Shown: positions 35,753 through 46,309, counted from the first letter of the stretch. The stretch: 64,000 nucleotides of DNA from Hyphomicrobiales bacterium (GCA_900470775.1 UCBZ01000006.1:62001-126000), one strand, 5' to 3'. Translations and numbers: made by a program. Notes: generated by a model from the letters alone, not told the origin.

Positions 35753-37210
35753 TTGGCCCCTCTCCGACGCAATGCCCTGCACCCCCTCGCCAGCGCCGTT
35801 ACCGGGCTGTCGGTTGGCGCGATCGCGACGCTTCTTCTGCCCGCGCCGCTGAGCACGGCGCTTGGACTGCTTCTGGCCGGCGGGGGCTGGCTCGGCTCGG
35901 CCTGGCTGCTCGAGCGGCGCGGCCTGGCGCAGCGCGAACAGGTTCTGGCCGCCATCGGCGAGGTCAAGGTCAGGCTTGCCACCAATGCGATCCGGCTCGA
36001 CGCCCTCTCCAAAAGGGTGGAGCAGATGCCGATGCGTGATGTCGATGCCGCGCCGGCGCGCGCCGCCATCAACGAACTAACCGCCGAGGTCGGGCTGCTC
36101 GGCGACCTCATCCACCAGGTCGCGACGACGCTCGCCGACCACGACGCCGCGATCTCGGCGGTGCAGTCCCGGACGTCCTCATCCACACAGCCGCCTGCAC
36201 CCGCGCCTGTCGTGGTCGTCGATCCCGAGGCCGCGCGCCAGGAGCGCCTCCGTGTGCTGGCCGCGGAGCGCGCCGAGGCCGCGCGCCAAGCCGAGGAACA
36301 CGCGGCGGCGGAACGGGCCGCTGTCATCAGTGCCGCGCTCTCGGAGGGCCGGGTCGAGGTCCATCTACAGCCGATCGTGCAACTGCCGCAGCGCCGCACG
36401 CGCGGCTACGAGGCGCTGGTGCGGCTGAGGCTCGACGAGAACACGCTGCTGCTGCCGCATGAATTCCTCTCCGTCATCGAGGAACGTGGCTTCGGGCCGA
36501 CGCTGGACGCGCTGGTTCTGACGCGTGCGCTCGCCATCGCCCGCCATCTCGGCTCGAAGGAGGGCGACCTCTTCGTCTCCTGCAACTTCAGCACCGCAAC
36601 CTGGAACTCGTCTAAGGCGCTGGCGACGCTGTCGCGCATCCTCGAAAAATACCGCGAGCACACCGGGCACCTGATCATCGAGATGCCGCAGAGCGTCTTC
36701 CGTGGGCTCGATCCGACGAGTCTCGGCCTGCTTGGGGCGATGTCGGCCAATGGCGTGCGCTTCGCACTCGACCAGCTCGTAGATCTCCGGCTCGATCCGA
36801 CCTCGCTGTTCGACCGCGGCATCCGCTTCGTGAAGGCGCCCGCCGCGCTCTTGATGGAGCATGCCGACGGGCAGGATTCGGACATCGCCGCGGGCGACCT
36901 CTCGGCCTTGCTGGCGCGCGCCTCGGTGGTGCTGATCGCCGATCAGGTCGAGGACGATCCGACCGTCGCGGACATGATCGATCTCGGCGTCATGATGGCG
37001 CAGGGGCTGGTCTTCTCGCCGGCGCGGCCGGTCAAGCCCGATGTCTTCGCCGAACCCGCCCCGCCAGTGGCGGCGCCCGAGCCGAGTCCGGAGCCGCCGC
37101 GTCAGGAGGCCGAGATCGTCGGCTATCCCACGCCCCCCGCCGCACCTGTGCAGGCCGCCCCTCCGCAGCGTCAGTCTTTCCGCTCCGTGCTGCGCCGCGC
37201 CAGCGCCTGA
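35753..37210 (+). CDS. TipF-like membrane protein with degenerate EAL domain
   Basis: This 485-aa protein has two hydrophobic N-terminal stretches (about residues 12-48), a coiled coil (about 55-130 and 165-195), and an EAL domain (about 200-440). EALVRL near 219 and the C-terminal MAQGLVFSP are kept. The DDFG motif is ALDQLVD and IAEGVE is IADQVE, so metal-binding acidic residues for c-di-GMP hydrolysis are missing. TipF of Caulobacter has this order and binds c-di-GMP without cutting it to place the flagellum; this may be its counterpart. The start is the TTG at 35753, as no ATG or GTG is available in frame nearby. The Pro-rich tail (about 425-470) is disordered. Confidence 0.75.
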   Translation: MAPLRRNALHPLASAVTGLSVGAIATLLLPAPLSTALGLLLAGGGWLGSAWLLERRGLAQREQVLAAIGEVKVRLATNAIRLDALSKRVEQMPMRDVDAAPARAAINELTAEVGLLGDLIHQVATTLADHDAAISAVQSRTSSSTQPPAPAPVVVVDPEAARQERLRVLAAERAEAARQAEEHAAAERAAVISAALSEGRVEVHLQPIVQLPQRRTRGYEALVRLRLDENTLLLPHEFLSVIEERGFGPTLDALVLTRALAIARHLGSKEGDLFVSCNFSTATWNSSKALATLSRILEKYREHTGHLIIEMPQSVFRGLDPTSLGLLGAMSANGVRFALDQLVDLRLDPTSLFDRGIRFVKAPAALLMEHADGQDSDIAAGDLSALLARASVVLIADQVEDDPTVADMIDLGVMMAQGLVFSPARPVKPDVFAEPAPPVAAPEPSPEPPRQEAEIVGYPTPPAAPVQAAPPQRQSFRSVLRRASA

Positions 37211-37351
37211 TCCCATCCTGATCGATTGGTCGCGCACGTTTTGGCACGCCGATCGCCGAACATCGCGGCAGGCGGCAGGGCTTCGTTGCAGGTGCGAGAT
37301 CACCCCCGATGCTGTAGAGCCACCGCACCCAGCCAGAGGGAGTGACACGTC

Positions 37352-38221
37352 TTGCCGCCATCGAAGCTCACAGCCACTTTGCCCCTGTCCGGCTTTTCCG
37401 AGATCGCCGACCGCTTCGATCTGTGCCTCTGCGATGTCTGGGGTGTCGTCCATAACGGCGTCGCTGCCTTCGGCGAGGCGGTCGAGGCGCTGGTGGCGAT
37501 GCGGGAGCGCGGCATCACCGTGGTTCTCGTCACCAACGCGCCGCGTCCCAATGCCGGGATCGCGCTCCAGCTTGCCGGCTTCGGGGTCCCAGAGTCCGCC
37601 TGGGATGCGATCGTGACCTCGGGCGATGTCTGCCGCGCCCTCATCCAGGTCCGCGCCGGCCAGCCGATGTTCAGGCTCGGCCCCGATCGCGACCTACCGC
37701 TGATCGCGGGTCTCGACGCTCCCGAGGTCGGGGCGGGCGAAGCGAGCTATGTCCTCTGCACCGGCCTGTTCGATGACGCCACCGAAACCGCCGAAACCTA
37801 TGCCGATCTGCTTGCCGGCTTCGCGGCCCGCGGCCTCGAGATGATCTGCGCCAATCCCGATCTCGTGGTCGAGCGTGGCGGCCAGATCGTGCCTTGTGCC
37901 GGTTCGGTGGCGCTGGCCTATGAGGAGATCGGCGGCAAGGTCGTCTACGCCGGCAAGCCGCATCCGCCGATCTACGAGGCGGCGCTGGCGCTCGCCGAGG
38001 AGAAACGCGGCGGGCCGATCTCCCGCGAGCGAATCTGCGGCATCGGCGATGCGATCCGCACCGACATCGCCGGCGCGGAGGCTTTCGGGGCGACCGGCAT
38101 CATGGTGCTGGCGGGCATTCACGCCCAGGATCTGATGGAGGCTTCGTGGGACCAGCGTCATGGCTGGTTCGCGCGGCAAAGCCATCGCCCGGACTATGCG
38201 TTGCCGCATCTCGTCTGGTGA
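37352..38221 (+). CDS. TIGR01459 family HAD-type hydrolase
   Basis: This 289-aa protein belongs to the NagD-like HAD phosphatases. The nucleophile is Asp28 in LCDVWGVVHNG; the second acidic position is Trp, as is normal for TIGR01459 members. VTNAPRPN near residue 60, YAGKPHPPIYEAAL near 200 and ICGIGDAIRTDIAGAEAFG near 225 supply the other motifs. It should remove phosphate from a small metabolite; the substrate is unknown. The TTG start has AGAGGGAG upstream. It lies apart from its neighbours and probably forms its own transcript. Confidence 0.85.
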   Translation: MPPSKLTATLPLSGFSEIADRFDLCLCDVWGVVHNGVAAFGEAVEALVAMRERGITVVLVTNAPRPNAGIALQLAGFGVPESAWDAIVTSGDVCRALIQVRAGQPMFRLGPDRDLPLIAGLDAPEVGAGEASYVLCTGLFDDATETAETYADLLAGFAARGLEMICANPDLVVERGGQIVPCAGSVALAYEEIGGKVVYAGKPHPPIYEAALALAEEKRGGPISRERICGIGDAIRTDIAGAEAFGATGIMVLAGIHAQDLMEASWDQRHGWFARQSHRPDYALPHLVW

Positions 38222-38239
38222 GCCGGTCGGCTCACGCTC

Positions 38240-38623
38240 TCAGATGGCGCAGACGGACTCGATCTTGGAGCGCAGCGTCTGGGCGTTGAACGGCTTGACG
38301 ATGTAGTTGTTCACGCCGGCCTTCTTGGCGGCGACGACGTTCTCGGTCCGGGATTCGGCGGTGACCATGATGAACGGCGTCGCCGACAGGCCGTCTTCCT
38401 CGCGCACGCGCTGCAGCAACTCGAAGCCCGTCATCGGCTCCATGTTCCAGTCGGAGATGACCAGCCCGTACTGCTTGTCGCGCATCTTGGCGATGGCGGC
38501 CTGACCGTCGGAGGCGTCATCGACATTCTCGAAGCCGAGCTGCTTCAGGAGGTTGCGGATGATCCGGACCATCGTCTGGTAATCATCGACCACCAGGATG
38601 GGCATGGACGGGTCGAGAGCCAT
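38240..38623 (-). CDS. CheY-like single-domain response regulator
   Basis: This 127-aa protein is a stand-alone receiver domain: acidic pair Asp13/Asp14 (ILVVDDYQTM), phosphate acceptor Asp58 (ISDWNMEPMTG), Thr88 (MVTAES) and Lys110 (IVKPFNAQTL). It has no output domain. The match to CheY (IIRNLLKQLGF and DWNMEPMTGFELL) is close, so it may control flagellar motors, but no chemotaxis gene is nearby, so it could equally serve another phosphorelay. GGAG lies 7 bases before the ATG. Confidence 0.9.
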   Translation of the reverse strand: MALDPSMPILVVDDYQTMVRIIRNLLKQLGFENVDDASDGQAAIAKMRDKQYGLVISDWNMEPMTGFELLQRVREEDGLSATPFIMVTAESRTENVVAAKKAGVNNYIVKPFNAQTLRSKIESVCAI

Positions 38624-38893
38624 TGCGGTGCTCCAATCAAACGTGAAGACGCGGGAACGATAGCCCGCGTCGCGCCGCCTTGATCGGGCAGCGGTTGTTG
38701 ATGGAAGTCATAGCGCGCCCGTGTTTCAAAGCCGTTAATCCAATGCTGGAGTGACGCAGCGGAATACGCCCTATGGCGAAGCCACCAAAGTCCAATGGCC
38801 GACCTGCCGCTGCTGTGACAGGTTCGGATCGAGACACAATCGATCCCGGCGGCGAGCCTTGAGTGCCGCGCCGCAGGAAGGCAATTCACCTCG

Positions 38894-39349
38894 ATGCGCA
38901 GCGCCCTCTACACCGTCCACGCCTTCGAGGATCTGGCCATCGGCCAGAGCGAAAGCCTCATGCGCACGGTGATGGAGCGCGACGTCTCGCTCTTCGCTGA
39001 CCTCTCGGGCGACGCCAACCCGATCCATCTCTGCGACCGCTACGCCGCCTCGACCAAGTTCGGCCAGCGCATCGCCCATGGCATGCTGACCGCGAGCCTG
39101 GTTTCGGCCCTGCTTGGAACCAAGCTACCCGGTCCCGGTGCCGTCTATCTCTCGCAGACGCTGACCTTCCTGGCGCCGGTGAAGATCGGCGATGTCGTCA
39201 TGGCCAGGGTCGAGGTCATGGAACTCGTCGCCGAGCGCCGTCGCGCCCGCCTGTTCTGCGAATGCCTGGTCGACGGCAAGGCAGTTCTGGAGGGGGAGGC
39301 CTGGGTGGCGCTGCCGCGATCCGCGTCCGGCGATCGCCCCGCGGATTGA
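38894..39349 (+). CDS. MaoC-family (R)-specific enoyl-CoA hydratase
   Basis: This 151-aa protein has the hotdog hydratase motif FADLSGDANPIHLCD (about residues 34-48, with the catalytic Asp and His) and FGQRIAHGMLTASLVSALLG. It adds water to 2-enoyl-CoA, giving the (R)-3-hydroxyacyl-CoA used for polyhydroxyalkanoate synthesis or lipid metabolism (PhaJ-like). It is a single-domain form. It lies 82 bases before ribF on the same strand; no functional link is apparent. Confidence 0.88.
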   Translation: MRSALYTVHAFEDLAIGQSESLMRTVMERDVSLFADLSGDANPIHLCDRYAASTKFGQRIAHGMLTASLVSALLGTKLPGPGAVYLSQTLTFLAPVKIGDVVMARVEVMELVAERRRARLFCECLVDGKAVLEGEAWVALPRSASGDRPAD

Positions 39350-39431
39350 CCGGCCGGCTTGACGCCCCGCCGCGTCTGGCCAATGACGGGCCGGCCCGAC
39401 GAGCGCCCGGGCGCCCGGATAGTCCTGCCCG

Positions 39432-40400
39432 ATGACCTCTTCCGCCTCCGCTGCCTCGACCTTCGTCCTCGACCCCGACAAGCCGATCCCCGCTGAGCTG
39501 CGCGGCGCGGTGCTGGCGCTGGGCAATTTCGACGGCGTGCATCGCGGCCATGCCGAACTCGCCCGCGTCGCACGGGAAATGGCGGCCCTGCGGGGCGCCT
39601 CGTCGGCTGCGCTGACCTTCGAGCCGCATCCGCGCAGTGTCTTCCGGCCCGACCAACCGGTCTTCCGCCTCACGCCCCCAGCGGTGAAGACGGAGCTTCT
39701 GGCGCAGGCCGGCCTGCCGCTGACCTTCGTGCTGCCCTTCAACCGCGACATCGCCGCCGTTCATGCCGAGGCCTTCGTCGATGATCTCCTGTTCGGCAAG
39801 CTCGGCGCCGCAGGCCTCGTCTGTGGCTTCGATTTCCATTTCGGCCAGGGGCGCAGCGGCTCGCCCGAGATGCTGGAGGCGAGGGGCGCCGCGGCCGGTG
39901 TTCCGGTCTCGGTCGTGCCGCCCTACGCCTGGGCTGGCGAGCCGGTCTCCTCGACCCTGATCCGAAACCTCCTGGAGCAGGGCGATGTCGCCCGGGCCGC
40001 GGAGTTCCTCGGCCGGCCCTGGTTCGTGCGCGGCGTCGTTGCCCATGGCGACAAACGCGGCCGCGATCTCGGCTATCCCACCGCCAACCTGCATCTCGCC
40101 CGCGATTGCCGGCTGAAATACGGCATCTATGCCGTGCGCATGAAGATCGACGGTGTCTGGCATGACGGCGTCGCCAGCTTCGGCAGCCGCCCGACCTTCG
40201 ACGACGGCGCGCCGCGGCTGGAGACCTTCGTCTTTGATTTTTCCGGCGATCTCTATGGCAAGCAGGTCGATGTCGCGCTCGTCGAATGGCTGCGCGGCGA
40301 GGCGAAGTTCGATGGACTTCCGGCCCTGATCGCGCAGATGGATGCCGACAGCCTGCGCGCGCGCGACATTCTCAGCAAGACGCCGCCCTTCCTTCCGTAA
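39432..40400 (+). CDS. ribF: Bifunctional riboflavin kinase / FMN adenylyltransferase
   Basis: This 322-aa enzyme makes FMN and FAD from riboflavin. The N-terminal nucleotidyltransferase has LGNFDGVHRGHAELARV (near residue 35) and CGFDFHFGQGRSG; the C-terminal kinase has VVAHGDKRGRDLGYPTANL near residue 202 and FDDGAPRLETFVFDF. The length is standard. The ribF-ileS-lspA order is classic in proteobacteria, and ileS follows after about 200 bases. Confidence 0.95.
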   Translation: MTSSASAASTFVLDPDKPIPAELRGAVLALGNFDGVHRGHAELARVAREMAALRGASSAALTFEPHPRSVFRPDQPVFRLTPPAVKTELLAQAGLPLTFVLPFNRDIAAVHAEAFVDDLLFGKLGAAGLVCGFDFHFGQGRSGSPEMLEARGAAAGVPVSVVPPYAWAGEPVSSTLIRNLLEQGDVARAAEFLGRPWFVRGVVAHGDKRGRDLGYPTANLHLARDCRLKYGIYAVRMKIDGVWHDGVASFGSRPTFDDGAPRLETFVFDFSGDLYGKQVDVALVEWLRGEAKFDGLPALIAQMDADSLRARDILSKTPPFLP

Positions 40401-40606
40401 GCCGCGCCTGCTAGAAGCCGCTCATGCTCGCACTCCGCGCCATCGTCATAGACCGTTTCGGGCGAATTACGGACCCGGCCGCCGCCCTGCGCTGATCCGC
40501 AGGCGCTCGCGCAGGCCGGGATGCCCATCGCTTTCTTTCCTTTCTCGATGGACCAGCGCCGCGCCAGCCTCCCATGGCCCGCTTGTCCGCATTGCCCGGG
40601 CCGATC

Positions 40607-43600
40607 ATGACCGACAAGACCCAAGACAAACCCGCAGATACATCCGACGCCGTCGACTATTCCCAGACGCTGTTCCTGCCGCAGACCGAGTTCCCGATGC
40701 GGGCCGGCCTGCCGCAGCGCGAGCCGGAACTGCTCGCCCGTTGGGCCAAGATGGACCTCTACCGCAAGCTGCGCGAGGCCGGCAAAGGCCGCGACCGCTT
40801 CGTCCTGCATGACGGCCCGCCCTACGCCAATGGCAACATCCATATCGGCCACGCGCTCAACAAGGTCCTGAAGGACCTCGTCACCCGCTCGCAGCAGATG
40901 CTCGGCCATGATTCGAACTACGTGCCGGGCTGGGACTGCCACGGCCTGCCGATCGAGTGGAAGATCGAGGAGCAGTACCGCGCCAAGGGGCTGAACAAGG
41001 ACGACGTTCCGGTTGTCGAGTTCCGCAAGGAATGCCGCGCCTTCGCCGAGCATTGGGTCGATGTCCAGCGCCAGGAGTTCAAGCGCCTCGGAGTCGAGGG
41101 CGACTGGGACGATCCCTATCTGACCATGGCTTATCCCGCCGAGGCGCAGATCGCCCGCGAGATCATGAAATTCGCCGAAACCGGCCAGCTCTATCGCGGC
41201 TCCAAGCCGGTGATGTGGTCGGTGGTCGAGAAGACGGCGCTCGCCGAGGCCGAGGTCGAGTACGAGGAGCACGTCAGCGACACGGTGTTCGTGGCGTTTC
41301 CGTTGATCAGCGTGCCCGGCCCGTTCCCCGTTCGCGGTCCTGAGCCCACGGAGACGACGTTCCACGATATGGTCGAGCATTCCGACGATCTTCGGAAAGC
41401 GTCGATCGTGATCTGGACGACTACGCCTTGGACGATGCCGGGCAATCGCGCGATCTCCTACTCGCGCAAGGTTCCCTATGGTCTCTATCGCGTCACTGAT
41501 GCGCCCGGGGAAAACTGGGCGAAGGTCGGAAATCTATACGTGCTGGCAGACACGCTTGCCGACGCTGTTTTCAAGGCAGCCAAGGTTTCTGCGTTTGAGC
41601 GTTTGATGAGCGTAGACAGCTCACTTTTGGAACGAGTTGTCGCCGCCCACCCGCTGCGCGGCCACGGCTACGACTTCGACGTCCCCCTGCTCGATGGCGA
41701 CCACGTCACCGACGATGCCGGCACGGGCTTCGTCCACACCGCGCCGGGCCATGGCCGTGAGGACTTCGACGTCTGGATGTCCAACGGCCGCCAGCTCGCC
41801 GAGCGCGGCATCGAGACGCATATCCCCTACACCGTCGATGCCGATGGCCGCTTCACCAAGGATGCGCCGGGCTTCGAGGGTGCGCAGGTCATCACCGACA
41901 CCGGTGAGAAGGGCAACGCCAACGAGGTCGTCATCAAGGCGCTGGCGGCTTCCGGCAATCTCGTCGCGCGCGGCCGCCTGAAGCACCAGTATCCGCATAG
42001 CTGGCGCTCGAAGAAACCGGTGATCTTCCGCAACACGCCGCAATGGTTCATCGCGATGGACAAGGCGGTCGATACGCTCGGCAATCGCACCCTGCGCGAG
42101 GTCGCGCTCGGCGCGATCAAGGACACCCAATGGGTTCCCGCCGCCGGCGAGAACCGCATCAACGGCATGATCGCCAACCGTCCCGACTGGGTGGTCTCGC
42201 GCCAGCGCGCCTGGGGCGTGCCGATCGCCGTCTTCGTCGAGAAGGAGACCGGCAAGCTCCTGGTCGACGCCAGGGTCAACGCCGCCATCGCCGACGCGTT
42301 CGAGGCGGAGGGCGCCGATGCGTGGTTCACGGACACCGACGGCGCCCGCTTCCTCACGCCCTTCGGCTATGATCCGGCGCTCTATGAGCGCGTCACCGAC
42401 GTGCTCGACGTCTGGTTCGATTCCGGCTCGACCCATGCCTTCACGCTGGAGAAGCGGGCCGATCTGCGCACCCGCCGTCGCGGCGAGGGCGGCAATGATC
42501 GCGTGATGTATCTCGAAGGGTCCGACCAGCATCGCGGCTGGTTCCATTCCTCGCTGCTCGAAAGCTGCGGCACGCGCGGCCACGCGCCTTACGACATCGT
42601 CCTGACCCATGGCTTCTGCCTGGATGAGAAGGGCGAGAAGATGTCGAAGTCGAAGGGCAACGTCACCGCTCCGCAGGACATCATCAAGGATTCCGGCGCC
42701 GACATCCTGCGCCTCTGGGTCGCGGCGGCGGATTATTCCGACGATCTGCGCATCGGCAAGGAGATCCTCAAGACCTTCGTCGAGACCTACCGCAAGCTGC
42801 GCAACACCCAACGCTGGATGCTCGGCACGCTCGCCCATTTCAGCGAGGCCGTCCGCGTTACGGAGCCGCAGACCATGCCCGAGCTGGAGCGGCTGATGCT
42901 GCATCGGCTCGCCGAACTCGGCCCGCAGGTCGAGGAGGCCTATCGCACCTACGATTACAAGAAGGTCGTGACGCTGCTCTCGCAGTTCATGAACACGGAG
43001 CTCTCGGCCTTTTATTTCGACGTGCGCAAGGACGCGCTCTATTGCGATCCGCTCTCCAGCCATGTCCGCAAGAGCGCGCTCACCGTCGTCGACCATCTCT
43101 TCCGCTGCCTGACGACCTGGCTTGCGCCGATCCTGGTCTTCACCGCCGAGGAAGCCTGGCTCGAACGCTATCCCGACCAGAAGACACTCGACGGTTCGGT
43201 GCATCTCGAACTCTTCGCGCAGGCACCCGATGCCTGGCTCGATCCGGAACTGGCCGAGCGCTGGAGCAAGATCCGTAGGGTTCGCCGCGTCGTCACCGGC
43301 GCGCTCGAGCTGGAGCGCGCCGCCAAGCGCATCGGCTCCTCGCTGGAAGCCGCGCCGCAGGTCTTCATCGATGACCCCGATCTGCGTGCCGCCTTGTCGG
43401 GGCTCGACCTCGCCGAGATCAGCATCACCTCGGGCATCGTCGTGACAGCCGGCGAGGGGCCGGCCGAGGCCTTCCGCCTGGCTGACGTCCCGGGCGTCGC
43501 CGTCGTCTGCGCCCGCGCACCGGGCGTCAAATGCGCCCGCTCCTGGAAGTATTTCGACCCGGCCATCGCTGATCCTGCCTATCCGACGGTGACGCCACGC

Positions 43601-43642
43601 GACGCCAAGGCGCTGCGCGAACTGGGTCGGGGCGCGCGGTGA
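40607..43642 (+). CDS. ileS: Isoleucyl-tRNA synthetase
   Basis: This 1011-aa class I synthetase has the HIGH motif in [10 protein letters not shown] near residue 80 and KMSKS in [10 protein letters not shown] near 679, with the CP1 editing domain between them ([13 protein letters not shown]). It charges tRNA-Ile. ATG 40607 gives the usual start; an upstream ATG at 40574 would add 11 residues. A stretch from about 41275 to 41640, within the editing domain, uses codons (GGA, CGT, ATA, TTT) rare in the rest of the gene, which suggests a recombined patch. The stop overlaps the lspA GTG. Confidence 0.97.
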   Translation: MTDKTQDKPADTSDAVDYSQTLFLPQTEFPMRAGLPQREPELLARWAKMDLYRKLREAGKGRDRFVLHDGPPYANGNIHIGHALNKVLKDLVTRSQQMLGHDSNYVPGWDCHGLPIEWKIEEQYRAKGLNKDDVPVVEFRKECRAFAEHWVDVQRQEFKRLGVEGDWDDPYLTMAYPAEAQIAREIMKFAETGQLYRGSKPVMWSVVEKTALAEAEVEYEEHVSDTVFVAFPLISVPGPFPVRGPEPTETTFHDMVEHSDDLRKASIVIWTTTPWTMPGNRAISYSRKVPYGLYRVTDAPGENWAKVGNLYVLADTLADAVFKAAKVSAFERLMSVDSSLLERVVAAHPLRGHGYDFDVPLLDGDHVTDDAGTGFVHTAPGHGREDFDVWMSNGRQLAERGIETHIPYTVDADGRFTKDAPGFEGAQVITDTGEKGNANEVVIKALAASGNLVARGRLKHQYPHSWRSKKPVIFRNTPQWFIAMDKAVDTLGNRTLREVALGAIKDTQWVPAAGENRINGMIANRPDWVVSRQRAWGVPIAVFVEKETGKLLVDARVNAAIADAFEAEGADAWFTDTDGARFLTPFGYDPALYERVTDVLDVWFDSGSTHAFTLEKRADLRTRRRGEGGNDRVMYLEGSDQHRGWFHSSLLESCGTRGHAPYDIVLTHGFCLDEKGEKMSKSKGNVTAPQDIIKDSGADILRLWVAAADYSDDLRIGKEILKTFVETYRKLRNTQRWMLGTLAHFSEAVRVTEPQTMPELERLMLHRLAELGPQVEEAYRTYDYKKVVTLLSQFMNTELSAFYFDVRKDALYCDPLSSHVRKSALTVVDHLFRCLTTWLAPILVFTAEEAWLERYPDQKTLDGSVHLELFAQAPDAWLDPELAERWSKIRRVRRVVTGALELERAAKRIGSSLEAAPQVFIDDPDLRAALSGLDLAEISITSGIVVTAGEGPAEAFRLADVPGVAVVCARAPGVKCARSWKYFDPAIADPAYPTVTPRDAKALRELGRGAR

Positions 43643-44121
43643 GTTCTGTCCGTCGTCTCGGAGTCGCCGTCGTCCTGGTCGTCTTCCTGGCAGACCAGGC
43701 GCTCAAGCTCTGGCTGCTCTTCGGGCTGCGCCTGGCCGAGACGGGGCCGTATGCGGTCACGCCCTTCATGAACATCGTGCTCGCCTGGAACCGCGGCATT
43801 TCCTACGGGCTGTTCCAGCAGGGCACCGATATCGGGCGCTGGGCGCTTGTCGTGGTCTCGATCGTCGCGGCAATCTGGCTTGGGCGCTGGATGTGGCGCG
43901 AGCAGCGCCCGGTGACCGTGGTCAGCCTCGCGCTGGTCGTCGGCGGTGCGCTCGGCAACGGGCTCGACCGCGCCGTCTACGGCGCCGTCGTCGATTTCGT
44001 TCACCTGCATTACGGCAGCTTCAGCTGGTACATCTTCAACATCGCCGATGCCGCCATCGTTGTCGGGGTGGCCGGGCTGCTGTATGAGTCCTTCCGCCCG
44101 GGCGCGGAAAAGTCGGTATAA
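43639..44121 (+). CDS. lspA: Lipoprotein signal peptidase II
   Basis: This 160-aa inner-membrane aspartyl protease cuts signal peptides of lipoproteins. It has four spans and the two catalytic Asp motifs, [15 protein letters not shown] (near residue 110) and [11 protein letters not shown] (near 136). It starts with GTG overlapping the ileS stop by 4 bases, so translation is coupled. The next three genes (a secreted DUF3035-like protein and two M16 peptidases) follow in the order common to alphaproteobacteria. Confidence 0.95.
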   Translation: MSSVRRLGVAVVLVVFLADQALKLWLLFGLRLAETGPYAVTPFMNIVLAWNRGISYGLFQQGTDIGRWALVVVSIVAAIWLGRWMWREQRPVTVVSLALVVGGALGNGLDRAVYGAVVDFVHLHYGSFSWYIFNIADAAIVVGVAGLLYESFRPGAEKSV

Positions 44122-44197
44122 CCTCCGGCTTCGCCATCGTTTTGCCGTTGGTCTGGGGTTTGAGACGGGGAAGCAATATCCCCGAGGGAGGTTTGAC

Positions 44198-44842
44198 ATG
44201 GCTCATCGCATCCGCGTGACGCATCTGCTTCTGGCCGGCGGCCTTCTGCTCGCGGCCCAGCCCGCGCTGGCTCAGGAGGGCATGCTCTTCAAGAATCTGA
44301 TGGAGGGCGTCATCGGTGGCCGTCCGGGCGACGACATCGAGTACCGGCAGCGTCCGCCGCTCGTCGTCCCCCCGGGCTCGGCCCTGCCGCGCCCGCAGGA
44401 GCCCGCGAGCACCCGCAATGCCGCCTGGCCGAACGATCCCGACGTCGCCGCCCGCCGCGCTGAGGCGCAGGGCGCCCGCGCGCCCGCCGGCTCCAATCCC
44501 AACTGGCGCAACAATCCCATGCTCAGCCAGGAGGAACTGCGCCGCGGTCGCACGACGCGCGATGCCGGCCGCCCGGAGATCGCCGAGGAGCACAACAACT
44601 ACAACAACCAGATTGCCCCGATCCGGATCGGGCGCGAACTGGCGACACGCCACAATCAGGCCGCTGCCGACCAGCTGGTCTATGGCGAGGAACCGCCGCG
44701 CCGTCTGCTGTCCGAACCGCCGGTGGGCTATCGCCGCCCGGCCGGCTCCGCCCCGGTGGGCCCGGGCAGGGGCGGCCCGGTCGAGGACAAGCAGGCCGTG
44801 GGCCAGCGCGAGTTCCTGAGCGGCACCATCCCGATGCAGTGA
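44198..44842 (+). CDS. Secreted Arg/Pro-rich protein, DUF3035-like
   Basis: This 214-aa protein has a signal peptide (residues 1-25, ending PALAQ) and a polar, Arg/Pro/Asn-rich body with little predicted structure. The segment IEYRQRPPLVVPPGSALPRP resembles the core of DUF3035 (BamF) proteins, which join the outer-membrane beta-barrel assembly machine in alphaproteobacteria. Unlike those lipoproteins it lacks a lipobox cysteine, so it should be soluble in the periplasm. GAGGGAGG supports the ATG. Its place between lspA and the M16 pair is where DUF3035 genes are usual. The assignment is moderate. Confidence 0.6.
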   Translation: MAHRIRVTHLLLAGGLLLAAQPALAQEGMLFKNLMEGVIGGRPGDDIEYRQRPPLVVPPGSALPRPQEPASTRNAAWPNDPDVAARRAEAQGARAPAGSNPNWRNNPMLSQEELRRGRTTRDAGRPEIAEEHNNYNNQIAPIRIGRELATRHNQAAADQLVYGEEPPRRLLSEPPVGYRRPAGSAPVGPGRGGPVEDKQAVGQREFLSGTIPMQ

Positions 44843-45025
44843 GCGATGCCGGGGTCGTGACCGCATGACGGACCGACTCCGGCTCGCCCGAAGGCGCGGC
44901 TCTGGCGTTTCGCGCTGTGCCGCCCTATCTCCTGAGCCTCGGACATTCCGGCGCGGCCACGCTTCCGCGCCCAATCCCTGCGCGCGATGCATCCGCGCCA
45001 GTCATGGAGACGGCCTCAGGTGAAT

Positions 45026-46309
45026 ATGCATTCGCAGCCCCAGGCCGCCCAGCAGGTCGAATCCTTCAGGCTTGCCAACGGCCTCGATGTCGTCGTCGTG
45101 CCGGACCGGCGAGCCCCGGTCGTCACCCACATGGTCTGGTATCGCAACGGCTCCGCCGATGATCCGGCTGGCAAGTCGGGCATCGCGCATTTCCTCGAAC
45201 ATCTGATGTTCAAGGGCACGGCCCGCTGGCCGGCGGGCGAGTTTTCCAAGATCGTCGCCGGCTTCGGCGGCCAGGAGAACGCCTTCACCTCTTTCGACTA
45301 CACCGCCTATTTCCAGCGCGTGCCCAAGGAGCATCTGCGCGCGATGATGGATTACGAGGCCGACCGGATGACGGGCCTCGCCTTCGACGAGAGCGTCGTC
45401 GGCCCCGAGCGTGACGTCGTGCTGGAAGAGCGCAAGATGCGCGTCGATTCAGACCCCGCAGCCCAGCTCGGCGAGGAGTTCTCCTCGGCGCTCTTCGTGC
45501 ACCACCCCTATGGCACCCCGATCATCGGCTGGGAGCACGAGATCGAGGAGCTCAACCGCGCCGACGCCTTCGCCTATTACCAGCGCTTCTACACGCCCGA
45601 GAACGCGATCCTCGTCGTCGCCGGCGATACCGATGCGGACACCGTGCGCCGCCTGGCCGAGGAGACGTATGGCGCGATTCCCGCGCGCGGCGAGACGCCG
45701 ATCCGCAAGCGCCCGGCCGAGCCTGAGCCGCGCGCCGCGCGCCGCATCACGCTGAGCGATCCGCGCGTGCGCCAGCCCTCGCTGCGGCGCGGCTGGCTGA
45801 CGCCGACCTATCGCAGCGGCGACACCAACGAGGTCTTCGCGCTCGAAATCGCCGCCGAGATCCTGGGCGGCGGCACGACCTCGCGGCTCTATCGCAGCCT
45901 CTGCGTCGGGCAGGACCTTGCCTCGGGTGCCAGCGCCTACTTCATGGGCTCGATGGTCGACCGCTCGGCCTTCCAGGTCTCTGCCAGCCCGCGCCCGGGC
46001 GTGAGCATGGCCGATCTCGAGGCGGGTCTCGACGCCGCGCTCGCGACCTTCCTGAGCGAGGGGCCGAGCGATCTCGAACTCGCCCGCGCCCGCACCCGCC
46101 TCGTCGCCGAGACGATCTTCTCCCGCGACAGCCAGTCCTCGCTTGCCCGCATCTTCGGCGCCTCGCTGGCCGTCGGCGAAACGGTCGAGGACGTGCTGGC
46201 CTGGCCTGACCGGATCGAGGCGGTGCCGCGCGATGCCGTGGTCGAGGCGGCGCGCCGCTATCTCCGGCCCGACCGCTGCGTCACCGGCCTGCTGCTGCCC
46301 TCAGTCTGA
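45026..46309 (+). CDS. M16 (pitrilysin-type) zinc peptidase, catalytic member
   Basis: This 427-aa peptidase has the inverse zinc motif HFLEH (about residues 55-59) in GIAHFLEHLMFKGT, the distal ligand Glu region VVLEERKMRVDSDP, and the second M16 domain. Such enzymes cut peptides or unfolded proteins in a closed chamber, here with the inactive partner encoded next. No signal peptide is visible from this start, nor from an upstream ATG at 44987, so it is either cytoplasmic or the start is misjudged. The pair is standard in alphaproteobacteria. Confidence 0.9.
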   Translation: MHSQPQAAQQVESFRLANGLDVVVVPDRRAPVVTHMVWYRNGSADDPAGKSGIAHFLEHLMFKGTARWPAGEFSKIVAGFGGQENAFTSFDYTAYFQRVPKEHLRAMMDYEADRMTGLAFDESVVGPERDVVLEERKMRVDSDPAAQLGEEFSSALFVHHPYGTPIIGWEHEIEELNRADAFAYYQRFYTPENAILVVAGDTDADTVRRLAEETYGAIPARGETPIRKRPAEPEPRAARRITLSDPRVRQPSLRRGWLTPTYRSGDTNEVFALEIAAEILGGGTTSRLYRSLCVGQDLASGASAYFMGSMVDRSAFQVSASPRPGVSMADLEAGLDAALATFLSEGPSDLELARARTRLVAETIFSRDSQSSLARIFGASLAVGETVEDVLAWPDRIEAVPRDAVVEAARRYLRPDRCVTGLLLPSV

